A stretch of 64,000 bases of DNA, taken from assembly GCA_025465095.1 (NCBI GenBank), contig JAODME010000013.1:146934-210933 (forward strand), in the 5' to 3' direction. Under the pieces are notes generated by a model, which was not told the DNA's origin, ran no database searches, and saw nothing but the letters and a program-made list of their open reading frames with translations. The position numbers and the translations under genes were made by a program. Positions 41,120-50,358 of the stretch are shown one piece after another (position 1 is the stretch's first letter; each line of letters starts with the position of its first letter). Source of the stretch: Microbacteriaceae bacterium. Its GTDB lineage: Bacteria > Actinomycetota > Actinomycetes > Actinomycetales > Microbacteriaceae.

Positions 41120-41617
41120 TCAGGTGAGCGGTGTCAACTGCTTTGTCATGCCGTCCCAGAGTCGCGCCGCGGTCGCCTCGGCGGGCGGGAGCGCCCCGAG
41201 CAGCGGCAGGGCGAGGGCGAGAGACTCGGCCGAGAGCCGTCGCGCGATCGTGACATGGGGCGTCCAGTGGCCGGGCAGCGTCAGTTCGACAGCCCCCGGT
41301 GCGGCTTCATGCACCGCGGCATGCAGCGCGAGCAACTTCTTGGAGGCGACGACCTGCCTCGCGAGCACAAAACTGCGCCGCCCAACACCGAACACGACCA
41401 GCCCGCCGAATCGCACACGGAGGGGGAGCCCCGCCAGAGACGCGCGAAGCCCAGGACTGTCGGCGAGGTGAAGGCCGGCGGCGAGAGTCACGTGCGGGCG
41501 GTTGCTTGAGCCCGGGTGGTGCGCGAGGCTCTCGAGTCCGGCGTTCGAGAGCTCCGCCCAATCGGCGAGGATCGCGGCATCCCCGTCGTCTCCGAAGGTC
41601 AGCTCTATGCTTCTCAT
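41120..41617 (-). CDS. 2'-5' RNA ligase-like 2H phosphoesterase
   Basis: Two HxT motifs: RPHVTLAAG and TPHVTIARR. Confidence 0.85.
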   Translation of the reverse strand: MRSIELTFGDDGDAAILADWAELSNAGLESLAHHPGSSNRPHVTLAAGLHLADSPGLRASLAGLPLRVRFGGLVVFGVGRRSFVLARQVVASKKLLALHAAVHEAAPGAVELTLPGHWTPHVTIARRLSAESLALALPLLGALPPAEATAARLWDGMTKQLTPLT

Positions 41618-41633
41618 GCCCGCCGGACTATGG

Positions 41634-41855
41634 TCAGTCGCTCGCGCGCTTGCTCAGCGCGCTGCCCTTGTGTGCGGCCTCCTTGCCTGACTTCTCGGAC
41701 TCGATGATGAAGGAGGGTGCCTCGGATGACGCGGTGAAGTGCTGACCATCGAACTCGAAGTCCTTCGTCTTCTTCTCGACGATCCGGCCGTGCGTTTCAC
41801 CCTGAGAGGTGTTCCAACTCACGCGGTCGCCCTTGGCCAGCTCGCCCTCACTCAT
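41634..41855 (-). CDS. DUF2945/TUDOR-like small protein
   Basis: MSEGELAKGDRVSWNTSQGETHGRIVEKKTKDFEFDGQHFTASSEAPSFIIESEKSGKEAAHKGSALSKR. Confidence 0.82.
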   Translation of the reverse strand: MSEGELAKGDRVSWNTSQGETHGRIVEKKTKDFEFDGQHFTASSEAPSFIIESEKSGKEAAHKGSALSKRASD

Positions 41856-42015
41856 CGGCGCCGCCCTTCCCTCCGGTCCATGGTCCGGCGTCGGGCGACG
41901 AATCGTCGGCCTCCTCGGCACCACGGGGCGAGGAGCTCTCGTGCACGGCCCTGATCGAGTCGACGGCGTCGTGCAGCTCGGCATCCACCCTCGGCCTATC
42001 CGGGGAATCACTCAT
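41848..42015 (-). CDS. Small hypothetical protein (55 aa)
   Basis: MSDSPDRPRVDAELHDAVDSIRAVHESSSPRGAEEADDSS...; stop overlaps next start. Confidence 0.5.
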   Translation of the reverse strand: MSDSPDRPRVDAELHDAVDSIRAVHESSSPRGAEEADDSSPDAGPWTGGKGGADE

Positions 42016-42186
42016 GCTTGCTCCTCTGTCTGATCGATTGCGACCTGGTGGCGGTGCTTCAGGCAAACGTTCCATACGCGTTGGGAGAAATCAACGGGTT
42101 GTCGCCGCGACGAGAGGGAATGCGGTACTGACTAAACTGGGTTCCACCACCGTGCTCAGCGGAGCCCAACGCAGTAGAGGATCGCC

Positions 42187-42360
42187 ATGAACATCGTTGC
42201 CTTCGTCATCGGTTTCGTACTCTTCATCGGAGGCGTCGTGTTGTTCGGGTATGCGTGGGACGGAACTCACTTCCTCCCCCTCATGTTCACCGCCGGACTG
42301 GTCGCGATATCGGCAGGCATCTTCATTCCGTTCCACCTGCTCAAGCACGTCGACGGCTAG
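42187..42360 (+). CDS. Small membrane protein, 57 aa
   Basis: Read by hand: MNIVAFVIGFVLFIGGVVLFGYAWDGTHFLPLMFTAGLVAISAGIFIPFHLLKHVDG*; two TM; absent from ORF track. Confidence 0.75.
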   Translation: MNIVAFVIGFVLFIGGVVLFGYAWDGTHFLPLMFTAGLVAISAGIFIPFHLLKHVDG

Positions 42361-42551
42361 CTGTACAGCTAGCGGCGCCGTCGGTTCTTTTCGCTCGCTC
42401 GGATGACCGCTCGGACACCCCGACGATAGGTGAATGCTCTCGGCGCCTACGACGGCACACCGGGGGGATCGCAACCCCTCGCGTGCGGCGCTCCCGCCCG
42501 CGTAGCGTCGAGTGTCGGCTGACCCGCCGCGCGCCGAGGAAGGGAAGAACC

Positions 42552-42797
42552 TTGAAGGAAGCAGACATCCGTTGGAACGAGGAGGCCAGGGGGAAGATCC
42601 TGGCCGACTCTGACGAAGTGCTCCGCGAAGCCGTTGTCGACCTCGGCCAGACGATGGTGGGTCGGCCGTGGGAAGAGGTTTACGCCGAGCTCTTCGATCG
42701 GATGAAAGGCCGTTTCATCGATTTTGAACCGGGGCCGGACATCCGGAAGTACGCCGAAGCGATCGCCGACGGTGAGATCGGCGGCGTGCAGAAATGA
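42552..42797 (+). CDS. Small hypothetical protein (81 aa)
   Basis: TTG start; LKEADIRWNEEARGKILADSDEVLREAVVDLGQTMVGRPWEEVYAELFDRMKGRFIDFEPGPDIRKYAEAIADGEIGG; RBS ggaaggga. Confidence 0.7.
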   Translation: MKEADIRWNEEARGKILADSDEVLREAVVDLGQTMVGRPWEEVYAELFDRMKGRFIDFEPGPDIRKYAEAIADGEIGGVQK

Positions 42798-42802
42798 CGA
42801 AT

Positions 42803-42828
42803 GGCCCGGCCCCCGAGGGGACCGGACC
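42803..42828 (-). terminator. Hairpin downstream of csp
   Basis: Minus strand GGTCCGGTCCCC-ctc-GGGGGCCGGGCC type stem with G-U pairs. Confidence 0.5.
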
Positions 42829-42865
42829 GTTCGTGGTGACTCTAAAGAATTAGAGAGCGCCGAAT

Positions 42866-43069
42866 TTAGAGGGCGCGGATGTTCTCAGCCTGAAGACCCT
42901 TGGGGCCCTGGGCGACGTCGAACTCAACCTTCTGGTTCTCATCGAGCGACTTGTAGCCGTTGCCAGCGATCGCGGAGAAGTGCGCGAACACGTCGGCGCT
43001 TCCGTCGTCGGGGGAGATGAAGCCGAAGCCCTTTTCAGCGTTGAACCATTTCACTGTACCTGTAGTCAT
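42866..43069 (-). CDS. Cold shock protein (CspA family)
   Basis: [34 protein letters not shown]... Confidence 0.97.
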   Translation of the reverse strand: MTTGTVKWFNAEKGFGFISPDDGSADVFAHFSAIAGNGYKSLDENQKVEFDVAQGPKGLQAENIRAL

Positions 43070-43308
43070 TGCAAGCTCCTCCTGGAGTGCTATGCGGGAC
43101 CCGAACGTCGGGGCCTCGCGCCGAGGAGCCCGCTGTCGCTCTCACTGTGAGACGCCTCCACGTGAACGGAGACGCTGCGACATGCGATGCACATCAACTT
43201 CTCGTGCAAGCGTAGCCTGTATTCCTATGATTCCACCACTCCCGATTTTGAAATCGACGATCGGGGTGTCACTGTGCCATCGCGCACGCCACGAATTAGC
43301 CTCGCTGC

Positions 43309-44145
43309 ATGACTGACGACAGGTATGGCGGCGACGTTCTTGCGGACTATTCGCGGCGCGCCCCCCGCGCTGCCGCCCGCTCGGTGGAAGCCGTGCGCGA
43401 CCTGGTGCTCGAGGTGGCGTCCAACGGTTTCTGCGGCGCGGTCCTGCGTGTGAACGGGCGGCTCGTCGAACTCGAGGACTACCACGGTTCCGTGCGTGTC
43501 TTCCCGCTCGGGCCCGGCTTCCTGCTCGAGGGAGTGCCCGTCGTGCTGGTCGCCCCGGCACGGGCCCCCGTCGGCGCGGCCAGGTCTGCGTCCGGTTCGT
43601 TCGCGCTGACCGACGTCAAGGCTCGAGTCGCTCGGGCCAGCCGCATCTTCGTGGAGGGCCGCCACGACGCGGAACTCGTCGAAAAGGTGTGGGGGCACGA
43701 CCTGCGAATTGAAGGCGTCGTCGTCGAGTATCTCGAGGGAGTCGACGACCTGGAGCGGATCGTGCAGCAATTCGGTCCAGGACCCGGACGACGAGTCGGC
43801 GTGCTCGTGGATCATCTCGTGTCGCGTTCCAAGGAGAGCAGGATCGCGGACGCCGTGGCGCGCGGCCCACACGGCGCGCACGTGCTCGTGGTCGGGCATC
43901 CTTTCGTCGACGTGTGGCAGGCCGTGAAGCCCGCCCGACTCGGGCTCTCCGTGTGGCCGGAAATTCCGCGTTCGGTGGAGTGGAAGCACGGCATTTGTGA
44001 TGCGCTGGGCTGGCCCCACGCAGAGCAGGAGGACATCGCGCGAGCATGGCAGCGCATTCTCGGGCGGGTCGATACTTTCGCCGATTTAGAACCGGTACTG
44101 CTCGGCCGGGTGGAGCAGCTCATCGACTTCGTCACACAGGACTAG
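43309..44145 (+). CDS. DUF3097-like protein (TOPRIM-like)
   Basis: RIFVEGRHDAELVEKVWGHDLRIEGVVVEYLEGVDDL, RVGVLVDHLVSRSKESRI. Confidence 0.85.
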   Translation: MTDDRYGGDVLADYSRRAPRAAARSVEAVRDLVLEVASNGFCGAVLRVNGRLVELEDYHGSVRVFPLGPGFLLEGVPVVLVAPARAPVGAARSASGSFALTDVKARVARASRIFVEGRHDAELVEKVWGHDLRIEGVVVEYLEGVDDLERIVQQFGPGPGRRVGVLVDHLVSRSKESRIADAVARGPHGAHVLVVGHPFVDVWQAVKPARLGLSVWPEIPRSVEWKHGICDALGWPHAEQEDIARAWQRILGRVDTFADLEPVLLGRVEQLIDFVTQD

Positions 44146-44223
44146 TAACAGTCATATGATTTCAGCCCGCGCCCAGCATCGAGTGGAAGCGTGTGAGCTG
44201 AGCCTCGATGAAGGAGCAGACCC

Positions 44224-44856
44224 ATGGGATTCCTAGACCGCATTCTGGGCCGCGAAGAGCAGGAACCTCAGCGCGACCCTTTGCTGCCGCGTCCGCACCG
44301 TTCGCAGCGCAGCGAAGACGAGATCGCCGTCGAGCGCTACCAATACCTTCTTCGCACTGCGCCGCCCGAAACCATCGAGCAGGTGCACGCGGAAGCCTTC
44401 GGCAAGCTGACCGAGGAGCAGCGTGAGCTCCTTTTCCGCCAGCTGGGCGAGAATGCCAACGCGAGCGAGCGACCGGCGAACGCGGAGCCCGACACTCTCG
44501 CGAAGGCCGCTACGCGCGCCGAGTTGCGGCAACCGGGAACTCTCACGCGATCCTTCGGCAATCCGGGCCAGGGTGCGCAGGGCGGCATCGGCTTCGGCGG
44601 CATCGTCGGCGGGTCGATTCTCGGTACCGTCGCGGGCTACGTCATCGGCTCGGCGCTTGTGTCGAGCTTTCTTCCGCCGGAGGCGGGAGCAACGGATGCG
44701 GGCGCCGAGGGTGAGCCCGGCACGGAAAGCGGAGCAGATGGTTCAGGCGACGCAGCTGGCAGCGACGCGAGCGCAGACGCGGCCGGCGGCGACGGAGGAG
44801 GCGACTTTGGGGGCGGCTTCGACGGCGGAGGTTTCGGCGGCGACTTCGGCTTTTGA
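44224..44856 (+). CDS. Hypothetical protein with central TM and Gly/Asp-rich tail
   Basis: MGFLDRILGREEQE...GIGFGGIVGGSILGTVAGYVIGSALVSSFLPP...GGGDFGGGFDGGGFGGDFGF. Confidence 0.8.
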   Translation: MGFLDRILGREEQEPQRDPLLPRPHRSQRSEDEIAVERYQYLLRTAPPETIEQVHAEAFGKLTEEQRELLFRQLGENANASERPANAEPDTLAKAATRAELRQPGTLTRSFGNPGQGAQGGIGFGGIVGGSILGTVAGYVIGSALVSSFLPPEAGATDAGAEGEPGTESGADGSGDAAGSDASADAAGGDGGGDFGGGFDGGGFGGDFGF

Positions 44857-44893
44857 CCCCCGTGACCGTGCGTGACTCACGAGTGACCTGAGC

Positions 44894-45526
44894 GTGCTTC
44901 CCTCCTCCGCGGCGGACGGGCTCTCCGGCATTGTCGGCGTCGCGGCGCGCGTGCTCGAGTCGCTCGGGGAGGTCGGCGTCGGACTCCTCACTCTTGGAGA
45001 AACGATATTCCCCCCTGTGCCGAGCGAGGTGATCCTGCCCCTTGCGGGCTTTCTCGCGAACACCGGTGACCTGAACGTCTGGCTGGTGATCGTTGCCTCG
45101 ACGATCGGCAGCTACGCGGGCGCCCTGCTGCTCTATTGGCTGGCCTGCGTGCTCGGCGAGGAGCGCGCCATCCGTCTGCTGTCGAAGCTGCCGCTCGTCG
45201 ATCGCTCCGACTTCGAACACGCCAGCGCCTGGTTCTCACGACACGGACGTTCCGCTGTGTTCTTCGGGCGCCTGCTGCCCGGCGTGCGAAGCCTCATCTC
45301 GTTGCCGGCCGGCGCTCAACGAATGCCGCTACTCACCTTCAGCGTCTTCACGATCGCGGGCAGCCTGATCTGGAACGGAGCGCTGGTGGGGGCCGGCTTC
45401 GCTCTCGGCGAGCAGTACGCGCTCGTCGACAGGTACTCCTCCGTGCTCAACGTCGTCGTCGCCGCAGGCTTTGCGGCCGTGATCCTCTGGCTCGTCATCC
45501 GGCGGACGCGGCGGCGCGGAGCCTGA
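44894..45526 (+). CDS. DedA family membrane protein
   Basis: GETIFPPVPSEVILPLAGFLA, RHGRSAVFFGRLLPGVRSLISLPAG. Confidence 0.9.
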   Translation: MLPSSAADGLSGIVGVAARVLESLGEVGVGLLTLGETIFPPVPSEVILPLAGFLANTGDLNVWLVIVASTIGSYAGALLLYWLACVLGEERAIRLLSKLPLVDRSDFEHASAWFSRHGRSAVFFGRLLPGVRSLISLPAGAQRMPLLTFSVFTIAGSLIWNGALVGAGFALGEQYALVDRYSSVLNVVVAAGFAAVILWLVIRRTRRRGA

Positions 45527-45575
45527 TTCGTCGAATGTCCTGTCGCCAGCCGTGCGCATGGGGCAGGCTGGGGGC

Positions 45576-45773
45576 ATGCCTACTCTCGTCAGACCGAAAC
45601 GTGGCCGAATACTCGCCGGAGTTTGCGCCGCCATCGCCAACCGGCTCGGCTGGAGCCCGACACTCATTCGCGTGCTGTGGGTCGTTCTGAGCTTCATCCC
45701 GGGGCCGCTCTGGGTGGCGTACGTCGTGCTGTGGTTGATGATCCCGGCCGAGGAGGATGTCCGACCGCTCTAG
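45576..45773 (+). CDS. PspC domain protein
   Basis: RPKRGRILAGVCAAIANRLGWSPTLIRVLWVVLSFIPGPLWVAYVVLWLMIPAEE. Confidence 0.92.
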   Translation: MPTLVRPKRGRILAGVCAAIANRLGWSPTLIRVLWVVLSFIPGPLWVAYVVLWLMIPAEEDVRPL

Positions 45774-45822
45774 CGGACGCACCACTCGAGCCTCGCGTCT
45801 ATTTCAGCGCTAGGGTCGACGG

Positions 45823-46344
45823 GTGCCCCTGCTGATCCGCGACGTCACCCTCGCCGACATCGGCGGTCTCGTGACGCTCAACAACGCCGCGACCCCGGCT
45901 GTGCCGCATACTTCGGCGGCGGAATTCACCGAACTGCTCGCGGCGAGCGATCATGCCTTCGTGATCGTCGATGCAGATGAGGATGCGGAGGGCCGATTTC
46001 CGCGCGGGTTCGTCATAGCCATGAACCCCGGCAGCGACTACGCCAGTGAGAACTACCGATTCTTCGTCGCGCGCAGCACCGATTTTCTTTACGTCGACAG
46101 GATTGTGGTGGCCGAGCAATCGCGCGGACAGCGAATTGGGCAGTTGCTCTACGACCGCGTCTTCGAGCTCGCGCGTGCCGACGGACGAGCGGAAGTGACC
46201 TGCGAGGTGAACGTCGAACCGCCGAATCCGCGATCTCTCGCCTTCCACGCGCGGCTTGGCTTCGTGGAGGTCGCACGCCAGGCAACGAAGGGAGACACTG
46301 TGCAGGTGGCCCTCCTGGCCGCGGCAGCGGAACCGCCGGTGTAA
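45823..46344 (+). CDS. GNAT family N-acetyltransferase
   Basis: YVDRIVVAEQSRGQRIGQLLYDRVFELARADGRAEVTCEVNVEPPNPRSLAFHARLGF. Confidence 0.9.
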   Translation: MPLLIRDVTLADIGGLVTLNNAATPAVPHTSAAEFTELLAASDHAFVIVDADEDAEGRFPRGFVIAMNPGSDYASENYRFFVARSTDFLYVDRIVVAEQSRGQRIGQLLYDRVFELARADGRAEVTCEVNVEPPNPRSLAFHARLGFVEVARQATKGDTVQVALLAAAAEPPV

Positions 46345-46352
46345 CCGGGCGG

Positions 46353-46847
46353 TCAGACGTTGTGCAGCACGACGTTCGACAGAGCGCCGTCGGATGCCTC
46401 AGCGGTCAGGTATGTGCAGAACGGCTGGCGTCGACGGTCCGTGGGCGACCCGGGATTGAGAAGGCGCAACCCTCCCGGCGTGGTGGTGTCCCAAGGGATG
46501 TGGCTGTGCCCGAATACGAGCACATCCGCGGCAGGAAACCGCTCGTCGCACCGTCTCTCGCGGCCCGTGGATGCGCCGGTCTCGTGCGTCACGGCGAATC
46601 GCACTCCGCCGATCGTCTCGTAGGCGATCTCGGGCATGCGCGCGCGCAACCGCGGCCCGTCGTTGTTCCCCCACACGGCGATCAGACGCCGAGAGCGCCG
46701 CTCAAGACGATCCACGAGGGACTCCTCCGTCCAGTCTCCGGCGTGGATCACTACTTCGGCGTCATGCGCGGCCTGCCACACCTCCGGCGGGAGGTCTCGT
46801 CCGCGCCCAGGAAGATGAGTGTCGGAGATCATCAGGATGCTCGTCAT
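46353..46847 (-). CDS. YfcE-like metallophosphoesterase
   Basis: MTSILMISDTHLPGRG, VIHAGDWTEE, AVWGNNDGPRL, FGHSHIPWD, LLNPGSPTDRR. Confidence 0.95.
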   Translation of the reverse strand: MTSILMISDTHLPGRGRDLPPEVWQAAHDAEVVIHAGDWTEESLVDRLERRSRRLIAVWGNNDGPRLRARMPEIAYETIGGVRFAVTHETGASTGRERRCDERFPAADVLVFGHSHIPWDTTTPGGLRLLNPGSPTDRRRQPFCTYLTAEASDGALSNVVLHNV

Positions 46848-46938
46848 CGAATGCTCCCGGGTCGTGCCGCTGCGAAACAGCAGAACGACGCCGGCGAGCG
46901 CTGGCGTCGTTCTGCTGACATGTCGACAGCGTATGTGA

Positions 46939-47496
46939 TTACTGCTGAAGCGCGACCTGGGCGTCGATCGTGATCGACACTTCCTCGCCGAGCGTGAGTC
47001 CGCCTGCCTCGACGGCGGCGTTCCAGCTCACGCCGAAGTCGTGTCGGTTGATCTTCGTGGAGAAGGATGCTCCGGCCACGGTCTGGCCGTACCCGTTGAC
47101 GATGATGCCGCCGAACTCGCCGGCGAAGGTCACGGGCTTGGTGACACCGCGCATGGTGAGCTCGCCATCGAGGAGGAGCTTGTCGCCCGACTCACGTACT
47201 CCGGTCGAAACGAAATCGATCGTCGGGTACTCATCGACCTGGAAGAAGTCACTGGTGCGCAAGTGGTTGTCGCGGTCCTTCTGCTTCGTGTTGACCGAGG
47301 CGACATCGACGCTCGCGGTGAGCCTGGTGTCCATCGGGTTCTCGCCGGTGACTACGGTCACGTCGAACTTCTCGAAGGATCCACGAACCTTCGAGATTGC
47401 AAGGTGGCGAACGGAGAAGGTGACCTCGGAGTGTGCTGCGTCGAGGGCCCAGGTTCCGGCAACGTATCCGGGAATTGTTTCGGCGGTGATGGCCAT
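46939..47496 (-). CDS. YceI family protein
   Basis: GTWALDAAHSEVTFSVRHLAISKVRGSFEKFDV, DRDNHLRTSDFFQVDEYPTIDF. Confidence 0.95.
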   Translation of the reverse strand: MAITAETIPGYVAGTWALDAAHSEVTFSVRHLAISKVRGSFEKFDVTVVTGENPMDTRLTASVDVASVNTKQKDRDNHLRTSDFFQVDEYPTIDFVSTGVRESGDKLLLDGELTMRGVTKPVTFAGEFGGIIVNGYGQTVAGASFSTKINRHDFGVSWNAAVEAGGLTLGEEVSITIDAQVALQQ

Positions 47497-47725
47497 GAAA
47501 TTGATCCTTTGTTTGACGTGGTGCGGTGCGAAGCCGACCGCTCGAATCTATGCAAGCGCATCGAAGTGCGGGATATTCCCCGAAATGCTAACGGATGTGC
47601 AATCACGAGTACAGGCTCCGCCCGACTTCGCGAATTCCGACGCCACCACGTAGCGTTGAGGTATTCGCGACGCTGGGAATTCGTGCAACGAACCGACCGA
47701 CTTCGAAAGGGCTTCGATCCCGAAA

Positions 47726-48244
47726 ATGTCCTTCTCGACCCGCACTCGCTCCAGCGTTCGGCCGCAGGTGATGCGGCGATGGGTGGACAGGTTTGCGAGC
47801 TTTGGTGCGATCGGGGCAGTGGCATTCGCGGTGGACGTCGGGGTCTACAATCTCCTGCGCAGCACGCTTCTCGACGACAAGCCGATCGGAGCGAAGGTGC
47901 TGTCGGTTGCCGTCGCCACCCTCGTCGCTTGGATCGGGCACCGGCACGTCACCTTCCGGCGGGAGCGATCACGGCCGGTGGCCCGTGAAGCACTCCTGTT
48001 CGCGGTGATGAACGTCATCGGCCTGCTGATCGCCGCCGGATGCCTGTTCGTGTCGCATTACCTCCTCGGCTTCACTTCCAAGCTCGCCGACAACATTGCG
48101 GGCAATGGAGTAGGTCTCGTGCTCGGGATGACATTTCGATATCTGGCATACCACTTCGTCGTATTCCGCTCCGGCCCGACACCGGGAATCGACCGGGGAC
48201 CCGTCGCCTCGCAGGGCGACTGCGAGGCGCGCTCGCCCGCGTGA
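47726..48244 (+). CDS. GtrA family membrane protein
   Basis: RFASFGAIGAVAFAVDVGVYNLLRSTLLDDKPIGAKVLSVAVATLVAWIGHRHVTFRRE; start may be 47771. Confidence 0.88.
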   Translation: MSFSTRTRSSVRPQVMRRWVDRFASFGAIGAVAFAVDVGVYNLLRSTLLDDKPIGAKVLSVAVATLVAWIGHRHVTFRRERSRPVAREALLFAVMNVIGLLIAAGCLFVSHYLLGFTSKLADNIAGNGVGLVLGMTFRYLAYHFVVFRSGPTPGIDRGPVASQGDCEARSPA

Positions 48245-48690
48245 GCATCTGGGGCGCTAGACGCCGATTTGCCGCCCGTGTGCGCGCGAACCGGAGGGGT
48301 TCGCGGGGCTGACGCGCGTGAATCGCCCACCGTTACGAATTCGTTACCAGTCTTCTCTCAGAAACATCGCGCAGTCTTATCTCCCGAGGGCGCTGTTACC
48401 ACGCGATGTCCGGTGCGTTCACTCCGCCGGATTTCAGCGGCACGCTCTCATGCGTCTCTTCCTTGATAGCCCATGACGGTCGCGAGGGATGCATCTCTCA
48501 TCCCAGCTCGTAGACGTGCTTATTGCCGCATGTCGCTGCGGCTTGATGGCGCTCATAGTCACAGATTGCTTCTTCCTTGCCATTTCATCGTTCCCTCCCG
48601 CGTGCCACCGTGGACATCGTCACCCCTGACGCGACCCGCCCCGTCCACCGAAGCGCCCCCGCCCATCGCACGACTCGTTCCGCTCTCGGC

Positions 48691-49332
48691 ATGAAGCACG
48701 CGAGCCGAGGTCTCCTCGGGACCCTCGGCATGGCCTTCGCCTTGACGACATCCGTCTCACTCGTCATCCCCAACGCAGCTGCCATCGAAAACGTGATGAC
48801 GACTGAGGCCGCGCCAGTCGCGCAGACCTTCGAGGTAACCGGCACTGTCGAGGCCGTTCCCATTGTCCGCGACGGGTACGGCGTCACCGCGCCGCCGCCG
48901 CCTCCGCCGCCGCCCGCCGTCCAGTGGCCGCTGTCTCCCTCGACCGTGATGAGCAGCGACTTCGGTCCGCGCAGTTGTGCCGGCTGCTCGAGTAACCATC
49001 AGGGCCTCGACCTCAATCCCGGTGGCGGGACGCCCATCGGGGCCATGGCCGCCGGCGTGGTGGCCAAGGCGAGTGCAGGGGCGAGCGGAGCATTTGGTGT
49101 TCACGTCGTGATCGAACACGTCATCGACGGACAAAAGGTCAACAGTCTCTATGCCCACATGCAGGCCGGCTCGATGCCGCTGGCGGTAGGCCAGACGGTC
49201 TCCGTAGGCCAGACGGTGGGTGCCGTCGGATGCACCGGAAGCTGCACGGGCGACCACCTGCACTTCGAGATTCACCCGGGCGGTGGCGCCCCAGTCGACC
49301 CCGCGGCCTGGCTGCGCTCGCGCGGCGTCTGA
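48691..49332 (+). CDS. Secreted M23 family metallopeptidase
   Basis: SSDFGPRSCAGCSSNHQGLDLNPGGGTPI...SLYAHM...GDHLHFEI; Pro-rich linker; start uncertain (48577/48610/48691). Confidence 0.9.
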   Translation: MKHASRGLLGTLGMAFALTTSVSLVIPNAAAIENVMTTEAAPVAQTFEVTGTVEAVPIVRDGYGVTAPPPPPPPPAVQWPLSPSTVMSSDFGPRSCAGCSSNHQGLDLNPGGGTPIGAMAAGVVAKASAGASGAFGVHVVIEHVIDGQKVNSLYAHMQAGSMPLAVGQTVSVGQTVGAVGCTGSCTGDHLHFEIHPGGGAPVDPAAWLRSRGV

Positions 49333-49374
49333 CCTCGGGGCGTTCGCCCAGCGACTGGGAGTTAGTCTTCCCGC

Positions 49375-50304
49375 ATGGGCAGGCTCGCGGACCGCTGGCG
49401 ATCACATCTCCTCACCACGCTCTCCGGTAACGATGACGGACACCCGCACTGGGTCGGCAGGATCGCAGAGGGCAAGGACATCGGGTACTTCGGTCCCGAT
49501 TCCGCCGCATGGGCGGTCCACGGCGGAGTGCCGACGATGGTCGCTGGCATTCGCGCCCTGCTCATGCAGACTCTCCATCCTGGAGCCATGGCGGGAGTGC
49601 ACGACTGGTCACGCTACCGGGAGGATCCCCTCGGGAGGCTCTCCGGAACCATTCAGTGGCTTGTCACAGTGACGTTCGCCGACACCACTGTCGCACGACT
49701 CGAGTCTTCCCGCGTCGGCAGGTTTCACGAGCGGGTAGTCGGCACCTACCTGGATTCTCGGGGAGTCGAGCGGGCATACGCGGCCGGCGACCAGGAGTTG
49801 TTGTCATGGGTGCACGTCGTCTTCACCGACGCATTCCTCGCATGCGAGACGATCTGGGGCCGCGACATTCCCGGCGGCGCCGACGCCTATGTGCGCGAGT
49901 GGGCAAAGGCCGGCGAACTCATCGGTGTGCAGAACCCGCCCCGTTCGACTGCAGAACTGCGGCGTCAACTCGACGCCTTCCGCGATGCCGGCGTGCTGAA
50001 GAGTGACGAGCGAGTGGCTGAAGCGGTGCGATTCATTCGGAAACCCCCGCTCAGGCCCTCGATGATGCCGGCCTACCGGATCATGTTCGCGGGAGCAGTC
50101 GCCTCGATTCCACCTAACTATCGGGCGATGCTCGGTCTGAAGCGTTCGCCACTGCCGGCTATTTGGGCGACACGCGTCGTCCTCGATACGGTGCGCCTAC
50201 TACTGGGCAGTTCTTCCACGTCCGAGGATGCTGCTCGCTCGAGAATCGCCCGCCTGAACGGAGCGGACGCCCGCGTCGCGTACCCAGACGGTGGTGGCTC
50301 GTAG
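49375..50304 (+). CDS. Oxygenase MpaB family protein (DUF2236)
   Basis: ALLMQTLHPGAMAGVHDWSRYREDPLGRLSGTIQWLVTVTFADT. Confidence 0.88.
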   Translation: MGRLADRWRSHLLTTLSGNDDGHPHWVGRIAEGKDIGYFGPDSAAWAVHGGVPTMVAGIRALLMQTLHPGAMAGVHDWSRYREDPLGRLSGTIQWLVTVTFADTTVARLESSRVGRFHERVVGTYLDSRGVERAYAAGDQELLSWVHVVFTDAFLACETIWGRDIPGGADAYVREWAKAGELIGVQNPPRSTAELRRQLDAFRDAGVLKSDERVAEAVRFIRKPPLRPSMMPAYRIMFAGAVASIPPNYRAMLGLKRSPLPAIWATRVVLDTVRLLLGSSSTSEDAARSRIARLNGADARVAYPDGGGS

Positions 50305-50358
50305 AATTGGAACGGGTATGAGGGGTCGTGGCGGCGGCCTCCAGAGAAGCGGGCTGGG

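Noticed and set aside
48245-48690. Possible c-di-AMP (ydaO) riboswitch before the M23 peptidase gene
   Set aside because: Actinobacterial peptidase genes often have one, but the conserved ydaO sequence blocks were not found here
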